From assembly GCF_000613845.1 (NCBI RefSeq), contig NZ_BAJT01000005.1, positions 115,638 through 179,637 of the forward strand: a DNA stretch of 64,000 bases. The letters run 5' to 3'. Below the pieces are notes generated by a model. It saw nothing but the letters and a program-made list of their open reading frames with translations. It searched no databases and was not told the origin of the DNA. Origin of the DNA: Asaia astilbis JCM 15831 (GTDB lineage Bacteria; Pseudomonadota; Alphaproteobacteria; Acetobacterales; Acetobacteraceae). How positions within the stretch are numbered: position 1 is the first letter of the stretch; each line of letters begins with the position of its first letter. Positions 50,457-60,638 of this stretch are shown here, in pieces. The translations under genes and the position numbers were made by a program.

Positions 50457-51209
50457 GCTCAGGTCTCATATTTAGAACACGCCGGTGGCGGCGAGGCAGA
50501 TGGCGGAGAAGAACATAGTTAAGCATCTCTCGTAGCGGGCGGCGACAGGGCGCCAGTCCTTGAGCCTGCCAAATATGATCTCGATACGATTGCGCCGTCG
50601 ATATTTTCGCCTATCGTAATTCAGGGCGCACGCGGAATTTCTGGCTCGGGATACAGGGTGTGACCCCTTTCCCTTCAAGCTCATCTCTGAATCAGTCGGC
50701 GTTCCAGTCGTGCTCGGCCAGAAGCCACTTCGCCGTGGAAGGACCGTCCGGCAGGGCCGCAGTGCCGGTGTAATCGCTGATCGGACCAACCGTCAGGAAG
50801 AAGCTGAGCGGTTGGCCATTTGTGTCTGTCACCGCGTGCTGCGTCGTGTTCATGCCGCCTTTGGTTCGTCCAATCAGGCGGTCCGCATCCCCTTTCAAAC
50901 TGCAAGCTCGATGCCGTCCATGATATGGGTAGAAATCCCGACAGCGTTCCATCGCTTACAACGATTGTAGAGCGTCTTGTGCGAGCCATACGCCCGTGGC
51001 GCATTTCGTCATCGCAGTCCTTTGCGGTTCACGAACACAATTCCGCTCAACACCTGACGGTCATCGACAGGAGGCCCATCATGGCTTTTCGGAAAAAGCA
51101 GCTCCAGGTGGGCCATTTGCTCGACCGTCAGCCAATACAGGTCGCTCATACTCAGTCTCCTCACAGAGCCTGAATCCGGTATCTCCGCCCGAATTTATGG
51201 GTCCCGAGC
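50457..51209 (-). mobile_element. IS5-family insertion sequence, decayed (about 753 bp)
   Basis: Flanked by a CTAG direct repeat (50453-50456 and 51210-51213), consistent with a 4-base YTAR target duplication. The ends form imperfect inverted repeats (GCTCAGGTCTCATATTT at the left; the complement of the right end reads GCTCGGGACCCATAAAT). The interior carries IS5-type transposase remnants on the minus strand. It sits between the groEL terminator and the M48 lipoprotein gene without breaking either. Confidence 0.85.
50472..51149 (-). pseudogene. IS5-family transposase remnant
   Basis: The start reads SDLYWLTVEQMAHLELLFPKS at 51149, then a stop or shift near 51010. Further pieces follow in other frames: NAPRAYGSHKTLYNRCKRWN, then KGDADRLIGRTKGGMNT, AVTDTNGQPLSFFLTVGPISDYTG and YRRRNRIEIIFGRLKDWRPVAARYERC. 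The join between IELAV and KGDADRL lacks the about 45 residues that normally hold the first catalytic Asp (IDATYLK type). Stops also replace codons such as the Trp after DWNAD. The copy cannot make an active enzyme as read. Confidence 0.85.
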
Positions 51210-51235
51210 CTAGAAGGAGCCTACGCCCCGCGTAA

Positions 51236-52690
51236 TCAGTTCTTTTCCATCGCGGAGCATTGCCGGGCCAGGTTATCGTCTCCCAATCCTTCGCAAATCA
51301 CACTAAGTTTGAGCGAAGAAATACCATCCTTTGCCTGCCGAGCATTTTTGATTCTGTATGGTAGAAATCCAGTATTGCTCATCGCCTTCTGTTCCTTTTC
51401 CATATACGCTTCGGCCTCTCCGGTTTTCCCGGCCGCTGACAGAGCGGTGCCCCAGGCGACAGCAATCGGAAAAGTTACGTCGTCGCGTTGCGCTGCAGTG
51501 GCAAGTAGCCTTTGCGCCGAGGCACTCTGGCCGGTCTGCATGGCGACCTGATAGGTCATCAGTGCATAATAGGCGCTCCCTGCGGCGGGCTGTCTGACGT
51601 GGGCAAGAACCTGGCGGGCCTGGCCCCATTGAGATTGCCCGATTAGCGACGCGGCTTCTCCCAGCAAGTCCACCCCTTTGAGAAGGTTAGTCACGGGTGC
51701 ACTTTTCACCCATTCCTGAAGAGGCTTCCGGGTAAGGGTGACATGAGCACGAACAGGGTATGCTTGCCGCAGATAGGCGGCTAGAGCGAGACGTCGCTCT
51801 CGTGCATGAGGATGCTGTTGTGCCGCCGCTCTCAGGGCATCCACAATGGCTCTGTCGATTTCATCTCCAGCTTTTGCTCGAAATGTGAAAGAATCCGCAG
51901 TGAAGCTCGTTTCCTTTTGCGCCTCTGCTTGTGCCAGACGCGCTATATCCTGGTCTTCAGAACTGATTAATACATCCATGACATCGGTTGCGGCACTAAC
52001 CGAATATCCCGTTCGTGCCATGAGATCGACGGCGAGAGCGTCTGCTTCTTCCTCCTGCCCACGGGACCATGAAGGAAACAGAGCTGTATCGAGAAAAGCC
52101 TTCGCGCCCATTGATGACAGGATGGCTTTCGACACGGCATCGGTTGCGCCGCTCCCGGCAGAAAACCTCCCGACCATGGAGCCCCATTTCATAGCGCTGA
52201 AAACACCGTTCTTCAGTGCCTTGTTTTCGCGCTGGGCGGCCGTATGCCCGAGAAGGATATGAGAGAGCTCGTGGGCGAGAACGAATGCGAGGGCGTCTTC
52301 CTTCTGGATTTCGGGCGCGTCGTGGAAATAGCGTATCAAGCCGGTGTTGAGGAAAATTGCTCCGCCGACCGAGACGTCAGAAGTGAACGCGGTGTCAGGC
52401 GTTAGCCATATGCGAGCATCAGGCCGAGAGCCGGTCCAGCTCGCCAGAAGACGGTCGACAATGGCCTGAGGATAATCTGACACCTCGGGCGCCTCTATTA
52501 CACCTGAAGCAAGGGTGTTGGCCGGCGCGAGGAGGCCTTGCACCTCGGTTGCTTGAGCGTAGTTTTGAGATGGATGGACTTGGTCGATCAACCGACCGTT
52601 GGTCGGCACGCCGCCTCCACCGCCGTCACACCCAGAAAGAGCTGCAGCAATGGAGAAGGCAGCCGGCAATATGGCGAAGCGTCTCATCAT
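51236..52690 (-). CDS. M48-type metallopeptidase lipoprotein with TPR-like tail
   Basis: 484 residues. The lipobox LSGC puts lipidated Cys at 21. The zinc motif HELSH is at 140-144 and the third ligand lies in EEEADALAVDLMARTGY near 215. The C-terminal half (about 330-460) is helical and TPR-like (YYALMTYQVAMQTGQSASAQ, AWGTALSAAGKTGEAEAYME), similar in plan to BepA/YfgC periplasmic proteases that handle outer-membrane proteins. The start abuts the stop of the small secreted protein gene, so translation is likely coupled. It ends 22 bases from the right IS flank. Confidence 0.88.
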   Translation of the reverse strand: MMRRFAILPAAFSIAAALSGCDGGGGGVPTNGRLIDQVHPSQNYAQATEVQGLLAPANTLASGVIEAPEVSDYPQAIVDRLLASWTGSRPDARIWLTPDTAFTSDVSVGGAIFLNTGLIRYFHDAPEIQKEDALAFVLAHELSHILLGHTAAQRENKALKNGVFSAMKWGSMVGRFSAGSGATDAVSKAILSSMGAKAFLDTALFPSWSRGQEEEADALAVDLMARTGYSVSAATDVMDVLISSEDQDIARLAQAEAQKETSFTADSFTFRAKAGDEIDRAIVDALRAAAQQHPHARERRLALAAYLRQAYPVRAHVTLTRKPLQEWVKSAPVTNLLKGVDLLGEAASLIGQSQWGQARQVLAHVRQPAAGSAYYALMTYQVAMQTGQSASAQRLLATAAQRDDVTFPIAVAWGTALSAAGKTGEAEAYMEKEQKAMSNTGFLPYRIKNARQAKDGISSLKLSVICEGLGDDNLARQCSAMEKN

Positions 52691-53098
52691 TCAGCTTCCA
52701 TGACAATTGCGACCGAGATTGTTGGTGCTCCCGCCGACCTCGTCGGCAGAAGCCGCACCGATTTGCACACATTGCGTTGGCGTCGGCGCGATTGCCCTGA
52801 TGTTGGCTTCGACAGAATCTTCGGTGACATAGACGAGCCCTTTATCTGTCTCGACAGCAAGCATGTCCGTTTCGGCGTCCTTCGCGATAATGCGACGCCC
52901 GGTCAGAGACGCCGCATCAATCTGTGTCCGAGGCTGTCCGTTCCGATCATAGGTCTGGATTGACGGAGTGTTGTACGTTCCTGCAATAACCGGCGCCTCG
53001 ACTGCGAGGGCATGGTTGAGCAAGCCAGTCAGAAGTCCAATAGCGAGAGGCGAGAGAACTGCATTAGTAAGAATGCGGGCGAGAAACTTGCTTGGCAT
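52691..53098 (-). CDS. Small secreted protein of unknown function
   Basis: 135 residues from ATG 53098, with GGAGATATCC directly upstream. A signal peptide ends near HALA (about residue 32). The mature part has GRRIIAKDAETDMLAVETDKGLVYV, which could be a small SH3-like beta barrel, and two Cys near the C-terminus (CVQIG and NCHGS). No family recognised. It lies between the CHASE2 and M48 genes in one transcription unit. Confidence 0.75.
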   Translation of the reverse strand: MPSKFLARILTNAVLSPLAIGLLTGLLNHALAVEAPVIAGTYNTPSIQTYDRNGQPRTQIDAASLTGRRIIAKDAETDMLAVETDKGLVYVTEDSVEANIRAIAPTPTQCVQIGAASADEVGGSTNNLGRNCHGS

Positions 53099-53170
53099 GG
53101 ATATCTCCGTTCAACAGGTCTAGGGCATGTTGCTGAAGTTGCGGAAGCAGGCGGTCGACAAGTAGGGGAC

Positions 53171-54883
53171 TTATCGTGCACGGCGGGGGAGAAGCCTCCG
53201 ACCCACTTTGTGGACTGCGATCGGTAGGTCGATTGCTCGGTTCAGTATCCTGCAAAGGGGTTGGACAAACCGGTTGCGCTCGTGTTCCTCCTCGGCACTG
53301 GCCGCGAGCCATAGCAGGAGCAGTCCAATCCAGTCCGCGTTCGGCCATCTTGGTCCTGCCTCGTTGAGTGCGAAACCGATGGCGGAGAGGCTGGCTAGAA
53401 AGCAGAGCTGAGAAACGAGGCCGCGTTCACCATCTTCTTCCTTTTTCGCGCGCGCTGCGCGAACCGTGGGCAAGGTCCATGCACCGAGGAAAAGGAGTGT
53501 GACGAACAGCCAGATGACCGCATGGTCGAGCAGCAGGATTGGGGTATGGTTTCGCAGGGTTGGTACGGCGACGATTAGAAAAGCGCCAAGCATGCAAGCG
53601 AGTGTCCGTCTGCGTATACTGCTTCTTGCCTGGTGCTTGCGATGTTGTCTCGTAGTGCAGGCCACATCATCGCCGGTGTATTTTCCCAGCGGTTTGGATT
53701 TCGGGCGCATGATGAGCGCTATGCTGCACATGAGCCAGATCAAGGCTTCCAGCAATTCGGCCTTGTCGAGGCGTAGCCATCCGATTTGCGCCAGTTCGGG
53801 AGGTTCGTGGAAGTATCGCGCACCATAGGTCACGAGATTGTCGAAAGCCATGGCATGCGTCACGACGCCCGGCACCCGGCCGAGCAGTGGCACAACGGAG
53901 TCATCGTGTTGATCACGGATGTCTGAGCCGTAAAATACCGCACGGTCGGTTAAAAGCGCGGCCAGAGCAGGACTGCCGGGCAACGTGTTGCGGCTGCTAT
54001 GACCCAGCTGTTCGGCCCCGATTACCAGGGGATAGAAGGCAAATTGCTTTTCACTGCCGCGGGAGTGGAGGAACAAATAAGCCAGAGCGAGGCGTGAAGC
54101 TGCTGTCAGACGCGTGCAAGGGCCTTCTCTCCATATAGCGCAGTTACTCTGCCAATAATCTCCCTGATTGCTGACCAGACTTTGCGCGGGATCGGGAGCC
54201 AGCCCCCATCTGATCACCATTGGTCGGTCAAAATTTTCCGCTTGAATATCGCCACAACGTGCCGTCCAGGCATTACGACATAATGTTTCGTAGAGCGACC
54301 AGGCCGGGTTGACTGCTTTGGACGTTTCAGTTGCCTCGTCTTTCTCTTCGACGAGGGGATAGCTTCCGGTAGACTCCAGCCCGTTGCTGTAAACCTGATC
54401 AGGTTTAAGAATGGGCGGAAGGGAAGGCTGTTTGTCTCCTGCTTCTCCTCTCGCGAAAAGAAGGGGTACATTCATGGAGTGCGCTCGTGCGAGGAGGGGC
54501 GCAAAACTGTCGAGCGTCTCCCCCGGCTGTTCCCTCATCATTCGAAAATCGACGAAAACTGCTGCGGGATGTGCGTCGAGTATCTGGTTCAGTATGGCGA
54601 TATGACGCGTGTACGAAAGCGGAAACGCCGTACCAAAACGTTCCAGGCTTGCATCGTTGACTTCGACAACAGCAACGTGCCGGTGTGTGTTCGCGTTATC
54701 TGCGCCGTAGAACGGTGCCGTAAGAGCGTTGAACAAGCCGGCTGAGGTCTGTTTGGTCGCGCTCTCAAGGCCAAGCGGGTCGAGTACCTTGTAGATAAAG
54801 AAGAAGCTCATCATTGCCATGATGTAAACAAGACGTGTGCGAAGGTGCGCACCACGCTTAGTCGCCGGTTCTCGTTTTTCCAT
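53171..54883 (-). CDS. CHASE2-domain membrane protein
   Basis: 570 residues. One N-terminal membrane span (LVYIMAMMSFFFIYKVL) leads to an extracytoplasmic CHASE2-type region (about 65-345: VAVVEVNDASLERFG, HPAAVFVDFRMM, FYGSDIRDQHDDSVVPLLGRVPGVVTHAMAFDNLV). Several C-terminal spans follow (ALIWLMCSIALIM, LACMLGAFLIVAVPTL, HAVIWLFVTLLFLGAWTL, LCFLASLSAIGFAL, DWIGLLLLWLA). Usual CHASE2 proteins end in a kinase, cyclase or GGDEF output; none is present. It heads a three-gene minus-strand set with the small secreted protein (72-base gap) and the M48 lipoprotein. Confidence 0.82.
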   Translation of the reverse strand: MEKREPATKRGAHLRTRLVYIMAMMSFFFIYKVLDPLGLESATKQTSAGLFNALTAPFYGADNANTHRHVAVVEVNDASLERFGTAFPLSYTRHIAILNQILDAHPAAVFVDFRMMREQPGETLDSFAPLLARAHSMNVPLLFARGEAGDKQPSLPPILKPDQVYSNGLESTGSYPLVEEKDEATETSKAVNPAWSLYETLCRNAWTARCGDIQAENFDRPMVIRWGLAPDPAQSLVSNQGDYWQSNCAIWREGPCTRLTAASRLALAYLFLHSRGSEKQFAFYPLVIGAEQLGHSSRNTLPGSPALAALLTDRAVFYGSDIRDQHDDSVVPLLGRVPGVVTHAMAFDNLVTYGARYFHEPPELAQIGWLRLDKAELLEALIWLMCSIALIMRPKSKPLGKYTGDDVACTTRQHRKHQARSSIRRRTLACMLGAFLIVAVPTLRNHTPILLLDHAVIWLFVTLLFLGAWTLPTVRAARAKKEEDGERGLVSQLCFLASLSAIGFALNEAGPRWPNADWIGLLLLWLAASAEEEHERNRFVQPLCRILNRAIDLPIAVHKVGRRLLPRRAR

Positions 54884-55459
54884 TTCACTCGCCCAAGCTT
54901 ATCTTTTCCCGTCAGCTCGCAGGCGCGGAAACAAGCACGTCACCATGCTGCAAAATGTTGCGAAAAAAATTTGTCACGTTTTGTTGACGGAAGCAACACT
55001 TCTGTTGATCGCGTCACAAAACCCTGCAAGGCGTGGTATCTTGATCCCGCTTCAGTCCGAGGAAGCGTGCTGGCTCGTGGTATTCATGATCGACAAGATT
55101 GCTCGATCTAGATCAGTCGGTGATCCCCCCCCCACACAGCTGAAGAGGCTGACGTCGACGCCAGTCGCACTAGACGCAGCAGGATTATCTGATCGACACT
55201 AGCGGCGCGCGCCGCCGAATTGATCTGCCATAGCCATAGCCATAGCCATAGCCATAGCCATAGCCATAGCCATAGCCGTAGTATCAGGAGTATCGCGTGT
55301 TGCGTGTCTCCAACTTCAAGCATCACTTAAACCGGCTTCATGCAAACGAGAGTGCTTGTTTTCAGGTCGGTGGTCGAAGCGGTTCTTACAAGGACGTTTA
55401 ACGGTTCGAGAAATCGCTCGGTGTCACGGCTACCTTCCCTTCGACGTTTTCCTCTGACA
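54884..55459. other. Intergenic region upstream of the CHASE2 gene
   Basis: About 576 bases with no supportable gene. It contains a hexanucleotide repeat (55228-55281) and, closer to the CHASE2 start, an AT-rich part with GTCACGTTTTG and GTCACAAAAC motifs about 50 bases apart that could be promoter or operator elements. The minus-strand frame through the repeat gives only Leu-Trp repeats. Confidence 0.5.
55228..55281 (+). repeat. Hexanucleotide microsatellite, eight CCATAG units plus one CCGTAG
   Basis: Perfect CCATAG units run from 55228 to 55275 and one variant unit follows to 55281. It lies in non-coding DNA between the lysR 3' end and the CHASE2 promoter region, about 345 bases from the CHASE2 start. 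Confidence 0.95.
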
Positions 55460-56358
55460 TCACGAAGCGCTGTCTGAAAAGGCCGAATATAGGTCTCCCG
55501 CCCAGTCCATGAAAACACGCAGACGCGGAGAAAGCTGGCGATTGCTCGGGTAGAGTAGGGACAGCGGGGTCGGTAGGGGAGGAAACTCCGCGAGCACCTC
55601 GATCAAGCTCCGGATGCCAGATCGTTCTGGAAACGATAGCGCGGTGCCTGCGCAAGGCCGAAGCCAAGGCGCGCGGCTTCGGCGCAGGTCTCAGCACCCG
55701 ATACCAGGAGACGGGCCGGGATCTCACGCTCGATCACTACCCCGTTTGCTGTAAATTCCAGAGGCAGCGGCTGCTGGGTGCGTGACGAGACGAAGGCGAT
55801 CATCTGATGGCCGTCGAGATCGTCCGGAGTGAGCGGAATGCCGTGACGTTCGAGATAGGCGGGGCTCGCGACAGTAACTTCCGGAAGTTCGCCGAGGGAG
55901 CGCACAATCATATCGCTATCGGGTAAGGGGCCGCCGCGTATCACGCAATCTACCCCTTCGCGCAACAGATCGACCAGACGCTCGCCCTCACCGAGATGGA
56001 CCGAAAGACCGGGATGGCGGGAGAGGAAGTCGGGCAGGGCGGGCAGGAGTACGACGCGTGCCAGATGACCGACCGTGTCGACCCGGATTGTTCCGGTGAG
56101 AGCTGCGCCGATCATGCTGTCTGCATCGTCGATCGCCGCGAGAATGTTCTGGCAGCTCTGATAATAAAGGCGGCCTTCCTCGGTCGGGTGCACATGTCGG
56201 GTCGAGCGCTGGAGGAGCCGTGCGCCCAGCCGTCGCTCCAGAGCCTGTATGGCGGCGGTCGCTACAGAGCGGGAAATCCCGCAATCCGTTGCGGCTGCGG
56301 TGAAGCTCGCCCGCTCGACGATGCGCGTGAACAAGGTGAGGGTCGCTAGTCTGTCCAT
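55460..56358 (-). CDS. LysR-family transcriptional regulator, frame broken near the C-terminus
   Basis: ATG 56358. The HTH is at residues 1-60 (LATLTLFTRIVERASFTAAATDCGISRS). The co-inducer domain has VDTVGHLARVVLLPALPDFLSRHPGLSVHL. Phase is lost near 55617 and the second frame supplies LIEVLAEFPPLPTPLSLLYP and SNRQLSPRLRVFMDW, the standard LysR tail. Corrected length is 299 residues. It is divergent from the SDR gene, which is its likely target. Confidence 0.92.
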
Positions 56359-56461
56359 GGATATTGTTCCGGATTTCAGAACAATGATGACAGAAACGAG
56401 CGGCTTATCGCAAGTCGGTCGGCATGGTCATTTCCTCAGGTCAGTGAGACAGGAGAACATC

Positions 56462-57223
56462 ATGACAGGCACAACGAAGATTGCCTTCGTCACCGGGGGA
56501 AGCCGTGGACTGGGACGAGCGACCGTCGAGGCTTTGGCCAAACGTGGCGTCGGCGCCATCCTGACCCATCAAAATAATAAGCAAGGGGCAGAGGATGTCG
56601 TCAGTCTCTTGAAGGAGGCTGGTGTTCCGGCGCGAGCGATCCAACTCGATGTCACAGAGACGTCCAGCTTTGCGGGGCTCGCGTCGGAAGTTCGCACGCA
56701 GCTTTCCGAGTGGGGGCTGAGCCATTTCGATTATCTCGTCAATATGGCGGGATCTTCTCATACCGGGACGCTCGCCGATACGAACGAAGCTGAGTTTGAT
56801 CGGGTCTATGCCGAACATCTCAAAGGCCCGTTCTTTCTGACGCAGGCTCTCCTGCCGTTGCTGCGTGACGGGGGGCGTATCGTCAATATTTCCACAGGGC
56901 TGACCCGCATCCTCTATCCCGGTCGGATCGCTTACGGCTCCATGAAAGGCGCGGTCGAGGTCATGACGCGGTACATGGCCAAAGAGCTCGGTTCGAGGCG
57001 GATCGCGGTCAATACGGTCGCTCCCGGTGCCATACAGACGGATTTTTCCGGCGGTATGGTACGCGATAACCCCGAGATTACCCGTCATATTACGGAGGCG
57101 ACAGCTCTGGGTCGGCCTGGAGTGCCCGACGATATAGGCCCAATGATCGCTTCGCTTCTGGGTGAAGAGGGACGATGGATCAACGCGCAACGGATTGAGG
57201 TTTCCGGCGGGCAATCGCTCTGA
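56462..57223 (+). CDS. Short-chain dehydrogenase/reductase
   Basis: 253 residues from ATG 56462 after CAGGAGA. The Rossmann loop is TGGSRGLG, the NAG-like motif is NMAGSS, the catalytic Ser is in VNISTGLT, and Tyr-x3-Lys is in IAYGSMKG. The tail GRWINAQRIEVSGGQS is typical. NAD(P)-dependent oxidoreductase, substrate unknown. It is divergent from the LysR gene with a 103-base gap. Confidence 0.93.
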   Translation: MTGTTKIAFVTGGSRGLGRATVEALAKRGVGAILTHQNNKQGAEDVVSLLKEAGVPARAIQLDVTETSSFAGLASEVRTQLSEWGLSHFDYLVNMAGSSHTGTLADTNEAEFDRVYAEHLKGPFFLTQALLPLLRDGGRIVNISTGLTRILYPGRIAYGSMKGAVEVMTRYMAKELGSRRIAVNTVAPGAIQTDFSGGMVRDNPEITRHITEATALGRPGVPDDIGPMIASLLGEEGRWINAQRIEVSGGQSL

Positions 57224-57655
57224 AACTAGAAAAATCACTTGCCGTCACGGCCTGGGGGAGGCGCCTGAGAAAGGCGTTTTCTCCATGAGCTGATCGAGAA
57301 AGCCGCACACTGGAACAATGTGTCGATTATCCGTGACGCAGGAGACGGGAAGCAGCAAAGAGGCGCCGACTGACGCGCCCGGTGATTCTTGCGCCGTCAG
57401 TTCGAAATCGCTGTCGAGCTTGCACCGTCAATTCATCGTCAAGCATTGTTTTCACCTTTGTACGATTGTTGACGAAATGTTTCATAAATAAACCTAAAGT
57501 ATTTTATACAATCAAAATATATTATACGTAAGTTACGCTGTGTCTTTTGTGCAACCAGAGCTTTTTTGTCAAACTATACTAAAATAAAACTCTGGACGTG
57601 GTTTCGATTGTGAAATCTTTCTGACATCAGAACGCCTGATGGACGGTAAGAACAC
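57224..57655. other. Intergenic region upstream of the TonB receptor
   Basis: About 432 bases with no supportable gene. The last 200 bases are AT-rich and should hold the receptor promoter; TATACT at 57575-57580 is a possible -10 box but has no convincing partner at -35. An inverted CCAGAG/CTCTGG pair brackets it (57555-57560 and 57590-57595). Confidence 0.45.
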
Positions 57656-60593
57656 ATGATTTCAATCGGTAAAAAAAGAACGCTGCTATTGGCTTCCGCT
57701 CTGGGAGCCGGTCTCGCTTTCGCACAGACGGGTCTGGCTCAGGCTGCTGCCACGCAGACCACGCATACCCACAAGACGGTCAAGAAAAGCAGAAAGAGCG
57801 TTGCTCAGGCAGTAGCGCCCGCAGTTGTAACGCCAGCTCCCCTGGCCGCATCCACGTCTCGCACCGTCGCTGCCCAGCGCACGGATTTTGCTCCGGTGAC
57901 AGAGAGCGGTGCGCGTGGGGGGAGCGAGAATATCGTTGTGACGGGTTCCGCGCTCAGCACGTCGAATAACGCCAATGCAAACCCGGTTCAGATCGTTACG
58001 GCCAAGCAGATCCTCCAGACCGGTGCCACAACGATCGGCGATTACCTGCAACGTCTGCCCTCGGTCGGCTCGTCCGGCACATACAACTCGCAGACAAACG
58101 GTACGGGCGGCTCGTCCTGCGTCGATCTGCGTAATCTGGGTCAAAACCGCACGCTGGTTCTGATCGATGGCAAGCGTACGACACTGAATGGCAATAACAG
58201 CTGCGTCGATCTCAATACGATCAACGTTTATCAGGTTTCCAGCATCGAAATCCTGAAGGATGGTGGGTCGGAGCTTTATGGCGCTGATGCCGTGGCCGGT
58301 GTGATCAACATCAAGATGCGCCACGACCTCAACGACGCCAATATCACGGTTCGAGGCGGGATCAGCGATGTCGGTGACGGCCAGACCGGTCAGATCTCCG
58401 GCTATAAGGGCTGGAATTTCGACCATGGGAAGGGAAACGTAACGCTGTTCGGGTCATACATGACCAAGAGCGGCATCATGCAACGTAACCGCGCATGGTC
58501 GAAAAACGTCCAGACAAACGATCCCGTCGATGCGTCCGATCTGCTGTTTGGTTCATCCATCCCTACAGCGGGCAAGTATTTCACGGATGAGGGGACTTAT
58601 GTCCCGAATGCCAGCGGCTCGGGCTATCACACTTCCACGTCAGCTGATCGCTATAATTACGGGTCGCAGCAATCCCTGACCAACTCGCTGCAGAACTCGA
58701 CCCTGTCTTTCGATGCGCATTATGACGTGAACCCGCATTTCACGCCTTATGCGAATTTCCAGTACAGCCATCGCACCTCCAGCACCATGCTGGCCCCTGA
58801 GCCGATGACGGGCAGCATCTACCGTCAACCCTTCCGTCGAGCCTCGTGATCCCGGCGAATGCGCCGTACAACACGTTTGGCGAAGATGTGCTGATGTACA
58901 AGCGCTACGGAGAATGGGGCAATCGCCGCACGGAAACGGCGACCGACACCTACACCGCCATTGCCGGTGCCAAGGGTGAAATCATCCATGGTTGGATGTA
59001 CGATCTGTCCTACACCTATGGGTGGAACCAGGTCATGTCCCAGATGTCGGGCGTTGGCAATTATGCCAAGCTGCTTCAGTCCTACGGGCTTGAACAGGTC
59101 GACCCGACCGATTCAAACAGTGCGCTCGTCTATAATCCGTCTGTCTGTCAGGCATCCTCGGGATGTGTTCTGTCCGATCCGTTCAAGCCGCTCTCCTCGG
59201 CAGCTGCGGCCTATTCGAACTACACGAGCCACGATCATTATTATTATCAGCTTCGCGACCTGAACCTGCGTATCCACAACAACCATGTTGCGACCATGCC
59301 CTGGAAGGGCGGCGGGGATGTTGGCTTTGCGCTCGGTATGGAGCATCGCGGCGAACAGCTCTCCTATCATCTGATGCCGTTGTGGCGTCTGGTGATACGC
59401 TGACCAATTCAGCCTCCTATACGGGCGGTGGATTCAACGTCACCGAGGGCTATCTCGAAGGCAAGGCGACCTTGCTGCGCGATGTATTTCTCGCGAAGGA
59501 TCTGACCATCGATGCTCAGGGACGCTACTCGTCCTACAGCACCTTCGGTGGCACCAAGAACTGGAAGGCGTCGATCAACTGGGCACCAATTCAGGATATC
59601 CGCTTCCGCGCCACGATCGGCACCTCCTATCGTCAGCCGAACGTGTATGAGCTTTACTCGGGCGGAAGCCTCGGTTACGCCTCGGCGACCGATCCTTGCG
59701 CACAGGCCAGTGCCTACGGGTCGCTGTCGGCTGCGGTCGTGGCCAATTGCGCCAAGCAGGGCATCAATACCTCAAGCTTCGTTGCTGCCAATTCGGGTCA
59801 GATTCCGACGCTTTACGGCGGAAACGCTGCGCTCAAGCCGGAGACGGGTCGCACCTACACGGTTGGCACGGTTATCACGCCGCGCTGGTTGCCGGGACTA
59901 TCGGCGTCAGTTGAATACTGGCACTACACCGTCAAGAACATGATCGCCTATCTAAGCTCTCAGTATATCGTCGATCAGTGCTACACTGGGGCCGATACCA
60001 AATATTGCAGCAACATCACGCGCGTTTCGAGCACGAACCAGCTGAACTCCGTGACGGACTACTATGCCAATATCGGTGGCTTGCGCACGAGCGGTATCGA
60101 TTTCGATCTCGATTATCGCATCCGTGTCACACGCCAGGACGTGGTCACGCTGGGCAATAACTTCCAGCAGCTCGTCAGCTATCTCCAGCAGAACGAGCCG
60201 GGTGGCCAATGGTATAATTACGCAGGTCGCCTGATGTACCAGTCAGGGACGGGTCAGCCGCGCGTGCGCGACTATGCAACCGTCAACTGGCAGCATGGCA
60301 ACTGGGGTGTCACCTATATGATGAAATATACCGGAGGCATGGTCTGGAATAACGGATCGCAGGATCTCAGCACCGAACTCGGTTATGGGCGCTACAAGAC
60401 CCCTGGCATCTTCTCGCATGATCTGACGATCGATTATCGCCTCGATCGCTGGAAATTCCAGGCGGGTGTAAACAATCTGTTCGACAAGCAGCCGCCTTTC
60501 GTGGCTGACGCCTCGACGAACAGCGCAGCCGGTCTTTATGGCGATCTGTATCTGGGTCGTTATGTCTTCCTGCAGGCTGGGGTTAATTTCTGA
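57656..60593 (+). CDS. TonB-dependent outer-membrane receptor, frame broken twice
   Basis: A signal peptide (ends LAQAA) is followed by a Lys/Ala-rich linker and the TonB-box-like ENIVVTGS. The plug has TIGDYLQRLPSVGSSG, CVDLRNLGQNRTLVLIDGKR and IEILKDGGSELYGADAVAGVINI. The barrel ends with NNLFDKQPPF and the terminal aromatic motif FLQAGVNF. Breaks near 58823 and 59380 are each mended by one base, giving 979 residues. The family takes up siderophores, vitamins or sugars; the Ser/Asn-rich plug type is common in acetic acid bacteria. No ligand can be assigned. Confidence 0.92.
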
Positions 60594-60603
60594 TCCCTTT
60601 CTT

Positions 60604-60625
60604 CCCGGCGCAATCGAGCGCCGGG
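60604..60625. terminator. Hairpin between convergent TonB receptor and GT32 genes
   Basis: CCCGGCGC (60604-60611) pairs with GCGCCGGG (60618-60625) around a six-base loop. No T run on either side, so it may work only as a weak bidirectional terminator. Confidence 0.5.
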
Positions 60626-60638
60626 AGTAAGCTGCCTG

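Noticed and set aside
50820..51173. Plus-strand frame across the IS
   Set aside because: Antisense to the transposase remnants.
55108..55326. Leu-Trp repeat protein
   Set aside because: Only the read-through of the CCATAG satellite; no ribosome site, no domain.
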